A stretch of DNA of 17,308 nt from a bacterium (GCA_947502965.1 CANNCG010000012.1:1-17308), one strand, 5' to 3'. Shown: positions 1 through 8,061, counted from the stretch's first letter. Translations and numbers: made by a program. Notes: generated from the sequence alone by a model not told the origin.

Positions 1-36
1 GCGTCAAATCGCCAGAACCTTGGGGGCCGGCGTATA

Positions 37-48
37 CCCGTTCCAAAA
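37..48 (+). repeat. IS630 terminal inverted repeat, left
   Basis: CCCGTTCCAAAA is a perfect inverted match to 1245-1256. The match ends abruptly on the inner side and is bordered outside by TA at 35-36. Confidence 0.85.
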
Positions 49-62
49 TGAAACCTAGATTT

Positions 63-1094
63 TCAAGGTGAATGAAGGAGATGCAGGTCCAAGCCAATAA
101 ACAGGCGGAGCTCTGCCTTGAATTCGAGGGAATCGTTTGAGAAAAAAGCCAAAATGGCGCGTTTAAAGTCAGCAAACTTTTTGTAGTAGATGTTGTTGAT
201 AACTTTTTTTCGCATGAGCTTCCAGAGGCGCTCAATGCGGTTGAGATTTGGGGAATAGGTGGGCAGGGCGATGAGCTCAACACGTGACGTTTCAAGATAC
301 TTTTTGACGTCTTTGTTTTGATAATAAGGTGCCTGATCCGCGATCACATAAGTAGACGCCTTGCTCGGGTAAGCCGCTTCAATCTGCTTGAAAAAAGCCA
401 CGACTGTTTCTGCATTAATGGTTTTGTCCTCACGAACCAAGATATCCTGAGAAATCGGATCGTAGGCCCCGCTAATGTTCAAACGACGCCGACCGGAGTT
501 GCTTTTGATCTGTTTCTGTTCTCCAATTTTAATCCAGGCGCGGGAACATTTGGTGTTGTGCTGAGGATGCACCCCGTCCAAAAATAAGAGTACTTCGTCT
601 TCTTTTAAGTTCTTTTTGAACTCATCGTAGGCGTCTTTGAACTGCGCTTGTTTTTCTGGATCTATTTTTGCAGGCATCAATGTCGTTTGTTTGTAGTTGA
701 ATCCCAGTCTGTGCAGGAGTTCGATCACGCCACTGATGGTGTATGTCTTTTTGAATTCTTTTTTGATAAACGATTGTACTTGCCGGGCGTCACTCACACG
801 GTTTTCCTGAACGTAGGTGTCTATCTGACTCTCCTGATCTTTATCCAGCTTGCCTTGGTATCCAATACACTGTGTCCGCAGCCATTCCTGGGTATTCTTT
901 CGGTTTAGATACCGATCTTTCCATCCAGATACCGTATTTTCGTCGATCAGCAATACTCCACCAATTTCTACCGCGCTGTACCCTTTATTGAAGATCAGAA
1001 TCGCTTTAATGCGATCACACTTCTTCCTATCCCTTTCAGCTCGGTGCAGGATCTTTAGTTCCAGAACTTCATTGTCGCTTAATTCCAGTTTCAT
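63..1094 (-). CDS. IS630-family DDE transposase
   Basis: This 343-aa protein cuts and joins the ends of its insertion sequence. The N-terminal ~120 residues form the helix-turn-helix DNA-binding part typical of IS630, with a resolvase-like helix around residues 38-60. The C-terminal half is an RNase H-fold DDE core. The first Asp lies in LLFLDGVHPQHN (D173), the second in YVIADQAPYY (D253) and the Glu in SPNLNRIERLWK (E288). D253 and E288 are separated by 34 residues, the DD34E spacing of the family. Full length, no frameshift. A run of Gs abuts the ATG, so the ribosome binding site is poorly spaced, as is common for transposases. Family assignment is firm; the exact IS group is not determinable here. 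Confidence 0.95.
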   Translation of the reverse strand: MKLELSDNEVLELKILHRAERDRKKCDRIKAILIFNKGYSAVEIGGVLLIDENTVSGWKDRYLNRKNTQEWLRTQCIGYQGKLDKDQESQIDTYVQENRVSDARQVQSFIKKEFKKTYTISGVIELLHRLGFNYKQTTLMPAKIDPEKQAQFKDAYDEFKKNLKEDEVLLFLDGVHPQHNTKCSRAWIKIGEQKQIKSNSGRRRLNISGAYDPISQDILVREDKTINAETVVAFFKQIEAAYPSKASTYVIADQAPYYQNKDVKKYLETSRVELIALPTYSPNLNRIERLWKLMRKKVINNIYYKKFADFKRAILAFFSNDSLEFKAELRLFIGLDLHLLHSP

Positions 1095-1244
1095 CCCCTC
1101 ATTTTCGCATGATCCCTTTCAGAAAACTCATGAAATTTTAGTGTTCCTTTCTCTAGATTCTATTCCAGATGACTATTCCAGCTTCTGGATAGGAATAATT
1201 CAAATCACATCCTTGAGGAACGTATCCCCTCATCGGGGATTGTG

Positions 1245-1256
1245 TTTTGGAACGGG
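1245..1256 (-). repeat. IS630 terminal inverted repeat, right
   Basis: TTTTGGAACGGG is the inverted partner of 37-48. It is followed by the second TA copy at 1257-1258. Confidence 0.85.
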
Positions 1257-1420
1257 TAGGCCGCAAAATGCTTCTTTTATCGATTTTCATCGGATTTTTA
1301 TAAAGAAATCAGATCTTGTACGTTTTTTACTTTGTTTTGCGACAGCGCCAACTCCAAAAATTTATGTTTAACAGTGCCTTTTGCTGATTTTTGGTGGGAG
1401 TAAATCGAAAAATGCCTTTG

Positions 1421-1449
1421 TTGTTTTTTGAGTGGAAATACATGATAAT
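1421..1449 (+). promoter_or_regulatory. Candidate sigma70 promoter for the malic enzyme gene
   Basis: TTGTTT at 1421-1426 and GATAAT at 1444-1449 are separated by 17 bp and lie about 85 bp before the chosen GTG start. The -10 matches the consensus at 5 of 6 positions, the -35 only moderately. The 238-bp AT-rich stretch 1259-1496 between the IS630 element and the malic enzyme gene otherwise shows no gene or RNA I can recognise. Confidence 0.35.
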
Positions 1450-1515
1450 ACAACCCTCAAAAAAAATGGGGTATTTGCCTCATTTAACACCTCTTAATGA
1501 TAAATATAGAGGGAC

Positions 1516-1523
1516 AAAAGGAG
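1516..1523 (+). promoter_or_regulatory. Ribosome binding site deciding the malic enzyme start
   Basis: AAAAGGAG sits 9 nt before GTG at 1533. The in-frame ATG at 1497 has no such site, so the GTG is preferred. Confidence 0.65.
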
Positions 1524-1532
1524 TGTTGTTTC

Positions 1533-2735
1533 GTGGATGTTTATGAAGAGTCTGTAGCAAAACACAGAGAATTGGGTGGGAAGCTGTCTGTGTCTTCGAA
1601 AATGCCCATTCAAAATCGGCATGATTTGTCATTGGCTTATACCCCCGGGGTTGCCCGTGTGTGTGAGGAAATTGCTGCAGATATTGAGAAGGTCTACGAA
1701 CTCACTATCAAAAAAAGCAGTGTGGCGGTTGTTTCTGATGGTTCTGCCGTTTTGGGTTTGGGCAATATTGGTCCTGAGGCGGCTATTCCTGTGATGGAGG
1801 GAAAAGCTGTTTTATTTAAAGAATATGCGAACATTGACGCGTTTCCTATTTGTTTGGCCACGCAAAACACCCAAGAAATCATTGATACGATTCGCCGTAT
1901 TGCCCCAGTCTTTGGCGGGATCAACCTTGAGGACATTTCTGCGCCCCGTTGTTTTGAAATTGAAAATGCCTTACAAGATTTGGGAATTCCGGTGTTTCAC
2001 GATGATCAGCATGGCACTGCGATTGTGGTTTTGGCAGCGGTGTTGAATGCTGCAAAAGTCTCAGGGAAGCCTATTTCAGAGATGACGGTGGTGATCAATG
2101 GCGGCGGTGCGGCTGGGACAGCGATTGCTGAACTGCTCTTGTGTTTGGGGCAAGATGCCCAATTTCCTCATGCATTAAAAGATATTTTGGTATGTGACTC
2201 TAAAGGTATTCTGAGTATTTCTCGTCCAGATTTGGCTACGGCTCCTGACAAATTGCGTTTGGCGCAGAAAACAAATCGGAATAATCGTCAAGGTCTCTTG
2301 TTTGATGCTATGCGTGGTGCGGATGTCTTTTTAGGCGTGAGTGTTGCAAATGCCGTATCTCCAGACATGATTCGTGTAATGAATACGTATCCCATTGTAC
2401 TTGCCATGGCCAACCCTATTCCTGAAATTATGCCGGATGTGGCCAAAGATGCCGGAGCTCTGATTGTAGGCACAGGTCGTAGTGATTTCCCCAATCAGGT
2501 GAACAATGTTTTGGCCTTTCCTGGAATTTTCAGAGGTGCTTTGGATGCCAGAGCCAAGGTTATTACCCAATCCATGAAAATTGCGGCTGCCATGGCCTTA
2601 GCCCATTATTTGCCAGAGCCAAAGGTGGACGAAATTTTGCCTTCTGTCTTGGACAAGAAGGTGACCCTTGCGGTTGCGGCGGCTGTCAAAGCGGCGTGGC
2701 TCGCTGAAAATGTACCGTCCGCTCAGCGAAGCTGA
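1533..2735 (+). CDS. NAD(P)-dependent malic enzyme (oxaloacetate-decarboxylating)
   Basis: Catalyses oxidative decarboxylation of malate to pyruvate with NAD(P)H formation, in the cytoplasm. With the GTG start the protein is 400 aa, matching the short bacterial form that lacks the phosphotransacetylase-like C-terminal domain. Visible family signatures, in order, are the Tyr region AYTPGVARV (35-43), the catalytic Lys region GKAVLFKEYANIDAFP (K91), the metal-binding INLEDISAPRCFEIE (about 130-144), HDDQHGTAIV (156-165) and the Rossmann glycine motif VVINGGGAAGTA (from 187). An upstream in-frame ATG at 1497 would add 12 residues that do not look like the family. Cofactor preference cannot be read safely. 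The gene is monocistronic: IS630 lies upstream and a hairpin follows the stop. Confidence 0.93.
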   Translation: MDVYEESVAKHRELGGKLSVSSKMPIQNRHDLSLAYTPGVARVCEEIAADIEKVYELTIKKSSVAVVSDGSAVLGLGNIGPEAAIPVMEGKAVLFKEYANIDAFPICLATQNTQEIIDTIRRIAPVFGGINLEDISAPRCFEIENALQDLGIPVFHDDQHGTAIVVLAAVLNAAKVSGKPISEMTVVINGGGAAGTAIAELLLCLGQDAQFPHALKDILVCDSKGILSISRPDLATAPDKLRLAQKTNRNNRQGLLFDAMRGADVFLGVSVANAVSPDMIRVMNTYPIVLAMANPIPEIMPDVAKDAGALIVGTGRSDFPNQVNNVLAFPGIFRGALDARAKVITQSMKIAAAMALAHYLPEPKVDEILPSVLDKKVTLAVAAAVKAAWLAENVPSAQRS

Positions 2736-2745
2736 TCTGAAATAA

Positions 2746-2779
2746 GGGATATCAAAGAGGTGAAGCCCTTTGATATCCC
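2746..2779. terminator. Hairpin terminator between convergent genes
   Basis: A perfect 12-bp stem (GGGATATCAAAG at 2746-2757 pairing with CTTTGATATCCC at 2768-2779) encloses a 10-nt loop, 10 bp after the malic enzyme stop and 17 bp beyond the outer membrane factor stop. The plus strand has no clear T-run after it; the minus strand continues TTATTTCAG. It therefore probably ends the long minus-strand transcript and may work in both directions. Confidence 0.75.
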
Positions 2780-2796
2780 CGTTAAGGCCCAAGCGC

Positions 2797-4164
2797 CTAA
2801 TAGGGCAGTGTGAGGCCTAAGGCCTTTTGAAGATGGATGTAGGCAATCGCATGTGCGGTGTTACGTTGGATCATCGTCAAGTTGGCCTGGAGATATTCGG
2901 CTCTCGCCATGCTGACGGGAATCATATCCGTGAGTCCATTTTCAAAGCGGGCTTTTTCGATATCTACTGTTGCGGCACGGCTTCGCAAAATATCGGATTG
3001 TTTTTCAATGGCATTGCGTCCATTTAGATAGTCTGAAAGGGCTGTTTTGATTTCTTGTACTGCAAAATTGAGGGTGTTTTCGTAGACCAAGAGGGCTTCT
3101 AAACTTCTGGCATCAGCAGCGTCAATAGTGCCCCGCAAACGGCCAAAGTCAACGATAGGGCCACTCATAGCGCTGCCCCACGACCAAATAGGGTTGTCAT
3201 CTAGCCATAGACCCTCGCTGCCACGCTGCATGCCAAAAAAAGAGGAAAGCGTTAAGGTTGGCCAGAGGCTGCTTTCGGCTTCTTTGAGTTGGGATTGTGA
3301 GGCCAAAAGGGCTGCTTTTGCCATGCGAATATCGGGGCGTGATTGGAGGGTTTCAAGCGAGGTCTCCCCCAGGGTTTTTATTACGGGAAGGGTTCTCTGA
3401 AAGGCGGTATGTGTTTTTAAAGTCGCCTCTGTTTGTCCTGTTTTATCATTGAGAATACGCGCTATCTGGTAGCGTGCCGTCGCCATGTCCGTGGTCGCAC
3501 TGGGGATTATCGCCAAGGTTTGGGCCCGCAATGCTTTGGACGCTTCCAATGCGCCACTGTGGGTTAGGCCAGATCCTGTTTTGGCTTCCAAGAGTCGAAT
3601 CTGATCTTCTTGTAGAGTGAGCAGTCGGTTGAGGTTGTAGAGGGTCTCTCGTGCACCACGCCATGTTACAATTGCCCGAGCCAGATCTGCGACCACAATC
3701 TGAATGGCGTCATCCACGGCGGCTTTTCGGGACAGCACTTGGGCATCAACTGCGTCCAATTCTGCTCGAATTCCCCCAAAAAAATCCATTTCCCAAGCGG
3801 TATCAAATCCGGCTTCAAAAAAGGTTTCTGGCGTTAGCCTTGTCCTGTTGCCCTGTGAAAGGGAAATATGTCCTGATATATTGGGTGAAAATCCTGCGGC
3901 GGCACTTTTCTGATAAGACCGTGTTTGCGTGAGACGGGCTTTGGCAATCTGGATATCTATATTTTGGCTAACAAGTGCGGCCACAAGGTGATCCAATAGA
4001 GGATCTTGAAAAGCCTGCCACCAGTGGGTCTGTATGTGTTGGGTTTGTGGCGTTTGATCTGCATTGGCCCATGTGCTGGGAGACAATAGCGTAAATCCCA
4101 TCAGCAGGGCGTAAATGGCCAATCGGGCATGGGGCAATAGGGGAGAGGCTATAGCTGGGATCAC
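2797..4164 (-). CDS. Outer membrane efflux channel, TolC/NodT-like
   Basis: This 455-aa protein is the outer membrane exit duct of the tripartite exporter encoded just upstream. It has a Sec signal peptide: a hydrophobic stretch about 13-30, then an Ala-rich cleavage zone around STWANA. The mature N-terminus carries the NodT-type motif THWWQAFQDPLLD (46-58), followed by two repeats of long helices with beta-strand segments (for example TAWEMDFFGG and PIVDFGRLRGTIDAADA). Length is normal for the family. NodT members usually are lipoproteins, but I see no lipobox Cys, so this one should be unlipidated. The start is GTG, overlapping the adaptor stop in a GTGA arrangement with no clear Shine-Dalgarno, so translation is probably coupled to the adaptor. 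Confidence 0.9.
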   Translation of the reverse strand: MIPAIASPLLPHARLAIYALLMGFTLLSPSTWANADQTPQTQHIQTHWWQAFQDPLLDHLVAALVSQNIDIQIAKARLTQTRSYQKSAAAGFSPNISGHISLSQGNRTRLTPETFFEAGFDTAWEMDFFGGIRAELDAVDAQVLSRKAAVDDAIQIVVADLARAIVTWRGARETLYNLNRLLTLQEDQIRLLEAKTGSGLTHSGALEASKALRAQTLAIIPSATTDMATARYQIARILNDKTGQTEATLKTHTAFQRTLPVIKTLGETSLETLQSRPDIRMAKAALLASQSQLKEAESSLWPTLTLSSFFGMQRGSEGLWLDDNPIWSWGSAMSGPIVDFGRLRGTIDAADARSLEALLVYENTLNFAVQEIKTALSDYLNGRNAIEKQSDILRSRAATVDIEKARFENGLTDMIPVSMARAEYLQANLTMIQRNTAHAIAYIHLQKALGLTLPY

Positions 4165-5069
4165 TTTGGGGACCCATTTTCAATGAACACATCCAATTGC
4201 TCACCGACAAAAAAAGGTGTGTCATTGGGTGTGATGGCATAAATTACTTGTAACACACGTGTGTCTACACGTTGTCCTACAACGGCGAGGTTTTGTTTCG
4301 GGCGAATATAGGGCTCAATACGGACAAAGGTCAAGGGGGCTTTTTGGGTGGTATCGCCACGTTTGATGCCATAGGCTGCGGCGGTGCTGAATACAGACTT
4401 GGTATTTTCTTCATCGATTTCCACACGGACATGCATGGTGCTGGTGTCTCCCATACGTAATAATGGCTCTGCACTGCCAGTCGCACCCGCAAATTCGCCA
4501 GGACGTACATCTACGGAGAGAATTTGCCCATGAATGGGCGCGATAACGGTCATGCGGTTACGTGTTGTGCGGTTTTTTTTGAGCTGGGCCTCGATTTCAC
4601 CAACACGTGCAACGGCAATCTGTGCCGCGAACTTTTTACGGTTGAGTTCGTCTTTGGAAATGGCCCTTTTGTCTGTGATGCTTTCTACGATTTTATATTG
4701 GGCTTCCGCATCGTTGACCTGTAGCTTTGCCGTGACCAAACTGGCTTCGAGGGCGGTGATTTGGGCCTCAATGTCCCGTGTATCTAGGGTGAAGAGGGGG
4801 TCTCCTTTTTTGACTTTATGACCTACTTTCACATGGACAGTGCGCACAATCCCGGTCATTTCCGTGCCGATTTGAATCAGCTCGGATTTGGGTTCCACAA
4901 CGCCAATGCCAGAGATAGCGCTGGAATAAGTTGATTTTGGGGGGGACATGGGTAGGTCTTTTTTGGGTTCTGGGCTGCGACTACAGACGGTAATAATCGC
5001 AAAAACGAATCCAAGAAGTGCAATAAGCGGTAACTTTAGGCCTTTGGCCTTGTTCAAAATCGAGGGCAT
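4161..5069 (-). CDS. HlyD-family periplasmic adaptor of an ABC exporter (DevB/MacA-like)
   Basis: Links the inner-membrane ABC transporter to the outer membrane channel. The chosen ATG (5069) gives 302 aa and follows AAGGAG at 7 nt; the longer reading frame to 5126 lies inside the ATPase gene. Order of parts: one N-terminal membrane anchor (residues 13-29), a beta-barrel/lipoyl half around GIVRTVHVKVGHKVKKGDPL, an alpha-helical hairpin of coiled-coil character (about 95-165) with a tip around KRAISKDELN, then the second lipoyl half (MTVIAPIHGQILSVDVRPGE) and beta-barrel. The Ser in the tip fits the position used by AcrA/MacA adaptors to contact TolC; the Arg and Leu of that motif appear to be replaced. 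The gene lies 4 nt after the ATPase stop and overlaps the outer membrane factor by 4 nt. Confidence 0.9.
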   Translation of the reverse strand: MPSILNKAKGLKLPLIALLGFVFAIITVCSRSPEPKKDLPMSPPKSTYSSAISGIGVVEPKSELIQIGTEMTGIVRTVHVKVGHKVKKGDPLFTLDTRDIEAQITALEASLVTAKLQVNDAEAQYKIVESITDKRAISKDELNRKKFAAQIAVARVGEIEAQLKKNRTTRNRMTVIAPIHGQILSVDVRPGEFAGATGSAEPLLRMGDTSTMHVRVEIDEENTKSVFSTAAAYGIKRGDTTQKAPLTFVRIEPYIRPKQNLAVVGQRVDTRVLQVIYAITPNDTPFFVGEQLDVFIENGSPK

Positions 5070-5073
5070 GGCA

Positions 5074-5787
5074 TTACTCCTTGTGACTAAAATTTTCGGG
5101 TTTATGGTCGCCAATAATGCGACCATCTGACATTTCTAAAATACGATCTGCAAAATGATAGATACGGTTGTCATGGGTGACGATCATGACGGCCCTATCT
5201 TTCTCGTTGGCAATCTCTCGCAAAATCTCTATAACCCCATGGCCTGTTTTGGCATCCAGAGCGGCTGTGGGTTCGTCGCAAATGATCAGTTTGGGATTGT
5301 GAATCAACGACCTGGTAATGGCTACCCGTTGTTGCTGTCCACCGGACAATTGGCGTGGCAGCTTGTCCATATGCGCCTCCATTCCAATTGTTTTTAAAAT
5401 TTTATACGCCCTTTGAATGGCCTGGTGATGGGGCACTCCACTGGCAAAAAGCGGGATAGCGGCATTTTCAGCAGCGGTTAATGCGGGCAAAAGATTGTAC
5501 TGCTGAAAAATGAATCCGATTTTTTCCCGTCTGAAAAGGACTTTTTCATGGTCTTTTAACGTTGAAAGGGGTTGCCCCATCAGCACGACATCGCCAGTGG
5601 TAACCGATAAAATACCGGAGATAATAGAGATTAATGTCGTCTTTCCACAACCTGAAGGACCCACCAGCATGGTCAATTCGCCCATCCGAATCTCCGCAGA
5701 GATGCTGTGTAAAACGCGGACATCGTCGTCTCCGACAGAAAAGTCTTTACTGATGTTTTGAATCTCTGCAGCAATCGCCATGCTCAT
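5074..5787 (-). CDS. ABC transporter ATP-binding protein (DevA/LolD/MacB-like)
   Basis: This 237-aa cytoplasmic ATPase powers the exporter encoded with it. All nucleotide-binding motifs are intact: Walker A GPSGCGKTT (43-51), Q-loop FIFQQYNLLP (Q95), signature LSGGQQQRV (147-155), Walker B LIICDEP (167-173) and the H-loop His in IVTHD (H205). FQQYNLLP with a 230-240 aa size is typical of the MacB/LolD/DevA subfamily, which works with FtsX-type permeases, and such a permease lies immediately upstream. The start ATG overlaps the permease stop as ATGA, with a G-rich ribosome binding site inside the permease end. Substrate cannot be told. Confidence 0.93.
   Translation of the reverse strand: MSMAIAAEIQNISKDFSVGDDDVRVLHSISAEIRMGELTMLVGPSGCGKTTLISIISGILSVTTGDVVLMGQPLSTLKDHEKVLFRREKIGFIFQQYNLLPALTAAENAAIPLFASGVPHHQAIQRAYKILKTIGMEAHMDKLPRQLSGGQQQRVAITRSLIHNPKLIICDEPTAALDAKTGHGVIEILREIANEKDRAVMIVTHDNRIYHFADRILEMSDGRIIGDHKPENFSHKE
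5077..5082 (-). promoter_or_regulatory. Ribosome binding site of the adaptor gene, inside the ATPase gene
   Basis: AAGGAG on the minus strand lies 7 nt before the ATG at 5069 and spans the last two codons of the ABC ATPase. It supports the internal Met as the adaptor start and implies coupling. Confidence 0.7.
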
Positions 5788-6923
5788 CCCCTAAATACCA
5801 CTGCGGGATCAAGGGTGAACACCTTGCGCAAGCTGAATACAATAGAAAATAAGATAATAACGGCAATCACAATTCCCGTGCCTGCGACAACTTGCCAGTG
5901 CAGTACAAATCCTTTTAATGCGGCGGAATCCGCAGTCATGTTGAAAAAAAATGCGGTAAATCCTATGCCCAACCCATACCCGGTCATCCCCACAATGAGG
6001 GCCTGTGTCAGTACCATCTTGAGCAACTGTGTGTTGGTGACCCCAATGGCTTTCATTGCGGCAAATTGTTTGAGATTTTCAACAATAAAAATGTAAAAAG
6101 TTTGCGCGGTAATCGCTGCCCCAATAATAATCCCCAATACAATGGTGATGCCAAAATTAATAGGGATACCTGTGCGTTCTAAAATGTAGCGGATGCTTCG
6201 CCATGCAAATTCGTTTTGGGTGAGGGCTTGGAGACCTGTTTGATCCCCAATTCGTTTTTTGAGGGTATCGATGTTTTCACCTGGTTTTGCCTTTACCAAG
6301 ATAAAGGGCATTTTATTCCGGAGTGGTGGGGTGATTTCCATGGCCGTGTTATACGAGACATACAGGATTGGAAAGGTGAAGAATGTGGGGTTGACGTCAC
6401 AAATGGCATTGATGACAAGCCTGTTGTCATTGAGTTCTATGTGTTTTCCGAGTTGTAAGGGTTGTCCTTGCCATGTGAAGTCATACCCCGACTTATCCAT
6501 CATGGCATTTTGGGGCTTTTGGATACTCTTGGGGTCTCCCATGACAATTTTTCTGGCGATACCTACCAAGGAAACATCATCAACCCCTATGAGCTGTACC
6601 TGTTGGGTCAGTCCATCTGGCATACGAATGGTTGAAATGCCTTTGTAAAAAGGGACCGCCCATTCTACCCCAGGAACAGAGCGGACATTGCTCAGCTCAA
6701 TTTTTCGGAGGGGTTCCACCTCTTCGATGTAGCGTACCCGCTGGTCCATGACCCAGATATCGGCTTCAGGTACGGCATAAATGGCGCTGGCGGTACGTGC
6801 CAGGAGCCCAATGAAAATTGAGACCTGTTGCGCCATGAGCAATGTAGCGAAGGTTACCCCAAACACCAATCCCAAATATTTGGCACGGTCTCCCAATAAC
6901 ATTTTGATGGCAATTGTATTCAT
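5784..6923 (-). CDS. FtsX-family ABC exporter permease (DevC-like)
   Basis: This 379-aa inner-membrane subunit has the four-helix MacB/FtsX topology: one membrane helix near the N-terminus (about 17-40), a large extracytoplasmic domain (about 50-260), then three C-terminal helices. Between the second and third helices lies the family coupling segment FAAMKAIGVTNTQLLKMVL, and the protein ends LDPAVVFRG, close to the LDPAxVFRG ending of DevC-type permeases. Together with the ATPase, HlyD adaptor and outer membrane factor it gives a complete trans-envelope exporter. In cyanobacteria DevBCA exports heterocyst glycolipids; here the cargo is unknown. The ATG is 5 nt after the rph stop with no good Shine-Dalgarno, suggesting coupling to rph. 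Confidence 0.88.
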   Translation of the reverse strand: MNTIAIKMLLGDRAKYLGLVFGVTFATLLMAQQVSIFIGLLARTASAIYAVPEADIWVMDQRVRYIEEVEPLRKIELSNVRSVPGVEWAVPFYKGISTIRMPDGLTQQVQLIGVDDVSLVGIARKIVMGDPKSIQKPQNAMMDKSGYDFTWQGQPLQLGKHIELNDNRLVINAICDVNPTFFTFPILYVSYNTAMEITPPLRNKMPFILVKAKPGENIDTLKKRIGDQTGLQALTQNEFAWRSIRYILERTGIPINFGITIVLGIIIGAAITAQTFYIFIVENLKQFAAMKAIGVTNTQLLKMVLTQALIVGMTGYGLGIGFTAFFFNMTADSAALKGFVLHWQVVAGTGIVIAVIILFSIVFSLRKVFTLDPAVVFRG

Positions 6924-6928
6924 AGGGG

Positions 6929-7636
6929 TTATAAAGAGGCCTTGATTTGTAAAATGAGCTGCTTGATGGCATTGGCGGAGCTGTCGAGCATGGTATCCAA
7001 TTGGCCATGAGAAAAGGCTGCTTTTTCTGATGTTCCTTGGATCTCAACAAATTTTCCCGTTTCGGTCATGACGATATTCATGTCCACTTCTGCTTGAGAG
7101 TCTTCTTCGTAGCAGAGATCGCACATGACTTTGCCGTCCACGATGCCTACACTGACGGCTGCAATAAAATCGGTCAACGGATTGACGGTCATGGATCCGT
7201 CGGAAATCAGCGATTGAACGGCGTCATACAGGGCTACCATCCCGCCTGTAATGGCGGCTGTTCGGGTGCCCCCATCGGCTTGGATGACATCGGTATCAAT
7301 CATGATGCTGCGTTCTCCCAATTTGCCAAGGTCTATGGCATTGCGTAGTGAGCGACCAATGAGGCGTTGAATTTCGTTGGTACGTCCGCTGGCTTTGCCG
7401 TTGGTGACCTCTCTCTGGTTACGCGTATGAGTAGCGCTGGGGAGTAGGGAATATTCTGCACTGAGCCAGCCCTGCCCGGTGCCTTTGAGAAAATGGGGGA
7501 CACGGTCTTCTATGGTGGCGGTACACAAGACTTTGGTGTGACCGACGGAAATTAGAACGGAGCCTTGGGCATATCGGGTGTAATGGCGCTCTAGCGTGAC
7601 AGGGCGCATATGTAAGGGGTGTCGGTCGTTTCTCAT
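6929..7636 (-). CDS. rph: Ribonuclease PH
   Basis: Phosphate-dependent 3'-5' exoribonuclease that trims tRNA 3' ends, active as a hexamer in the cytoplasm. The 235-aa protein is standard length and almost collinear with the family: MRPVTLERHYTRYAQGSVL at the N-terminus, GQGWLSAEYSLLPSATHTRN, SGRTNEIQRLIGRSLR with the phosphate-binding Arg, DVIQADGGTRTAAITGG (116-132), and the active-site acidic segment CYEEDSQAEVDMN (175-187). The C-terminal EIQGTSEKAAF and the final helix are intact. The start overlaps the stop of the upstream coiled-coil gene as ATGA. Confidence 0.97.
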   Translation of the reverse strand: MRNDRHPLHMRPVTLERHYTRYAQGSVLISVGHTKVLCTATIEDRVPHFLKGTGQGWLSAEYSLLPSATHTRNQREVTNGKASGRTNEIQRLIGRSLRNAIDLGKLGERSIMIDTDVIQADGGTRTAAITGGMVALYDAVQSLISDGSMTVNPLTDFIAAVSVGIVDGKVMCDLCYEEDSQAEVDMNIVMTETGKFVEIQGTSEKAAFSHGQLDTMLDSSANAIKQLILQIKASL

Positions 7637-8061
7637 GAGGGGCTGTCCTTTGGTGTTGTATCTGCGATGCGGTCCATCATGCTGCGTCCGCTTTCGAGAT
7701 TTTGTTCGAGCTTGATAATGTTTTTTTGCATTTTGGTGACCAGTAGCTGCAGATGTGCGAGAACATTGTCTGCGTATATGACGGCATCTTCTCGGATGCG
7801 CAAGGCGTCGGTATGGGCTTTGGAGAGATCAGGACTATGGGACACTACACGGGATATGTTCATGGTATCTTCTTCGGGAAGTCCGCCAACTTCAACGGCT
7901 TTTCGTACCGTGTTGGTATCGTTTTTGGCCACAATACGAAGCTTGTCGATCAAGATGAGCAATTGCCCTTCATGAATGACGACTTTGTCCGTAAAGGGAA
8001 GGCGTTTGCCTTCCATGATGGCGGCTTCAATGGCGTCTACAATGCCTAAAATTTCACTCAT
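7633..8061 (-). CDS. coaD-linked coiled-coil (ATPase/DivIVA-like) protein of unknown function
   Basis: A 142-aa soluble, mostly helical protein with no signal peptide. The N-terminus (ILGIVDAIEAAIMEGKRLPF, then TDKVVIHEGQLLILIDKLR) resembles the small helical proteins often annotated as ATPase- or DivIVA-like and encoded directly after coaD in clostridia and some cyanobacteria-related genomes. Those proteins share a 'gKrvPft.kv.vdeeellelid.lR' type start. The middle here (about 60-85) is shorter than in those relatives, as I recall them. The C-terminal ~50 residues (IYADNVLAHLQLLVTKMQKN) look like a coiled coil. AAAGGA lies 8 nt before the ATG, inside the end of coaD, and the genes overlap by 8 nt; rph overlaps by 4 nt. 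Role unknown. Confidence 0.7.
   Translation of the reverse strand: MSEILGIVDAIEAAIMEGKRLPFTDKVVIHEGQLLILIDKLRIVAKNDTNTVRKAVEVGGLPEEDTMNISRVVSHSPDLSKAHTDALRIREDAVIYADNVLAHLQLLVTKMQKNIIKLEQNLESGRSMMDRIADTTPKDSPS

Larger units (their letters stand above)
37..1256 (-). mobile_element. Complete IS630-family insertion sequence
   Basis: The ends are set by a perfect 12-bp inverted repeat, CCCGTTCCAAAA at 37-48 and its complement at 1245-1256. Each end is flanked by the dinucleotide TA (35-36 and 1257-1258). TA target duplication is the hallmark of the IS630/Tc1 group, and the enclosed transposase has DD34E spacing, so ends and gene agree. The element is 1220 bp with one gene, leaving 26 bp of non-coding sequence on one side and about 160 bp on the promoter side. 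That side holds two direct copies of CTATTCCAG and a small hairpin (1224-1240). Nothing suggests decay. The uninterrupted target would read ...GGCGTA-GGCCGC... Confidence 0.9.

Noticed and set aside
1..58. C-terminal end of an upstream gene (for example the frame reading RQIARTLGAGV followed by a TAG that the IS would have split)
   Set aside because: All three plus-strand frames are open over these few codons and none has a recognisable motif, so no frame can be chosen.
5070..5126. Longer start of the HlyD adaptor
   Set aside because: It lies in the ATPase gene, while ATG 5069 has an AAGGAG at 7 nt.
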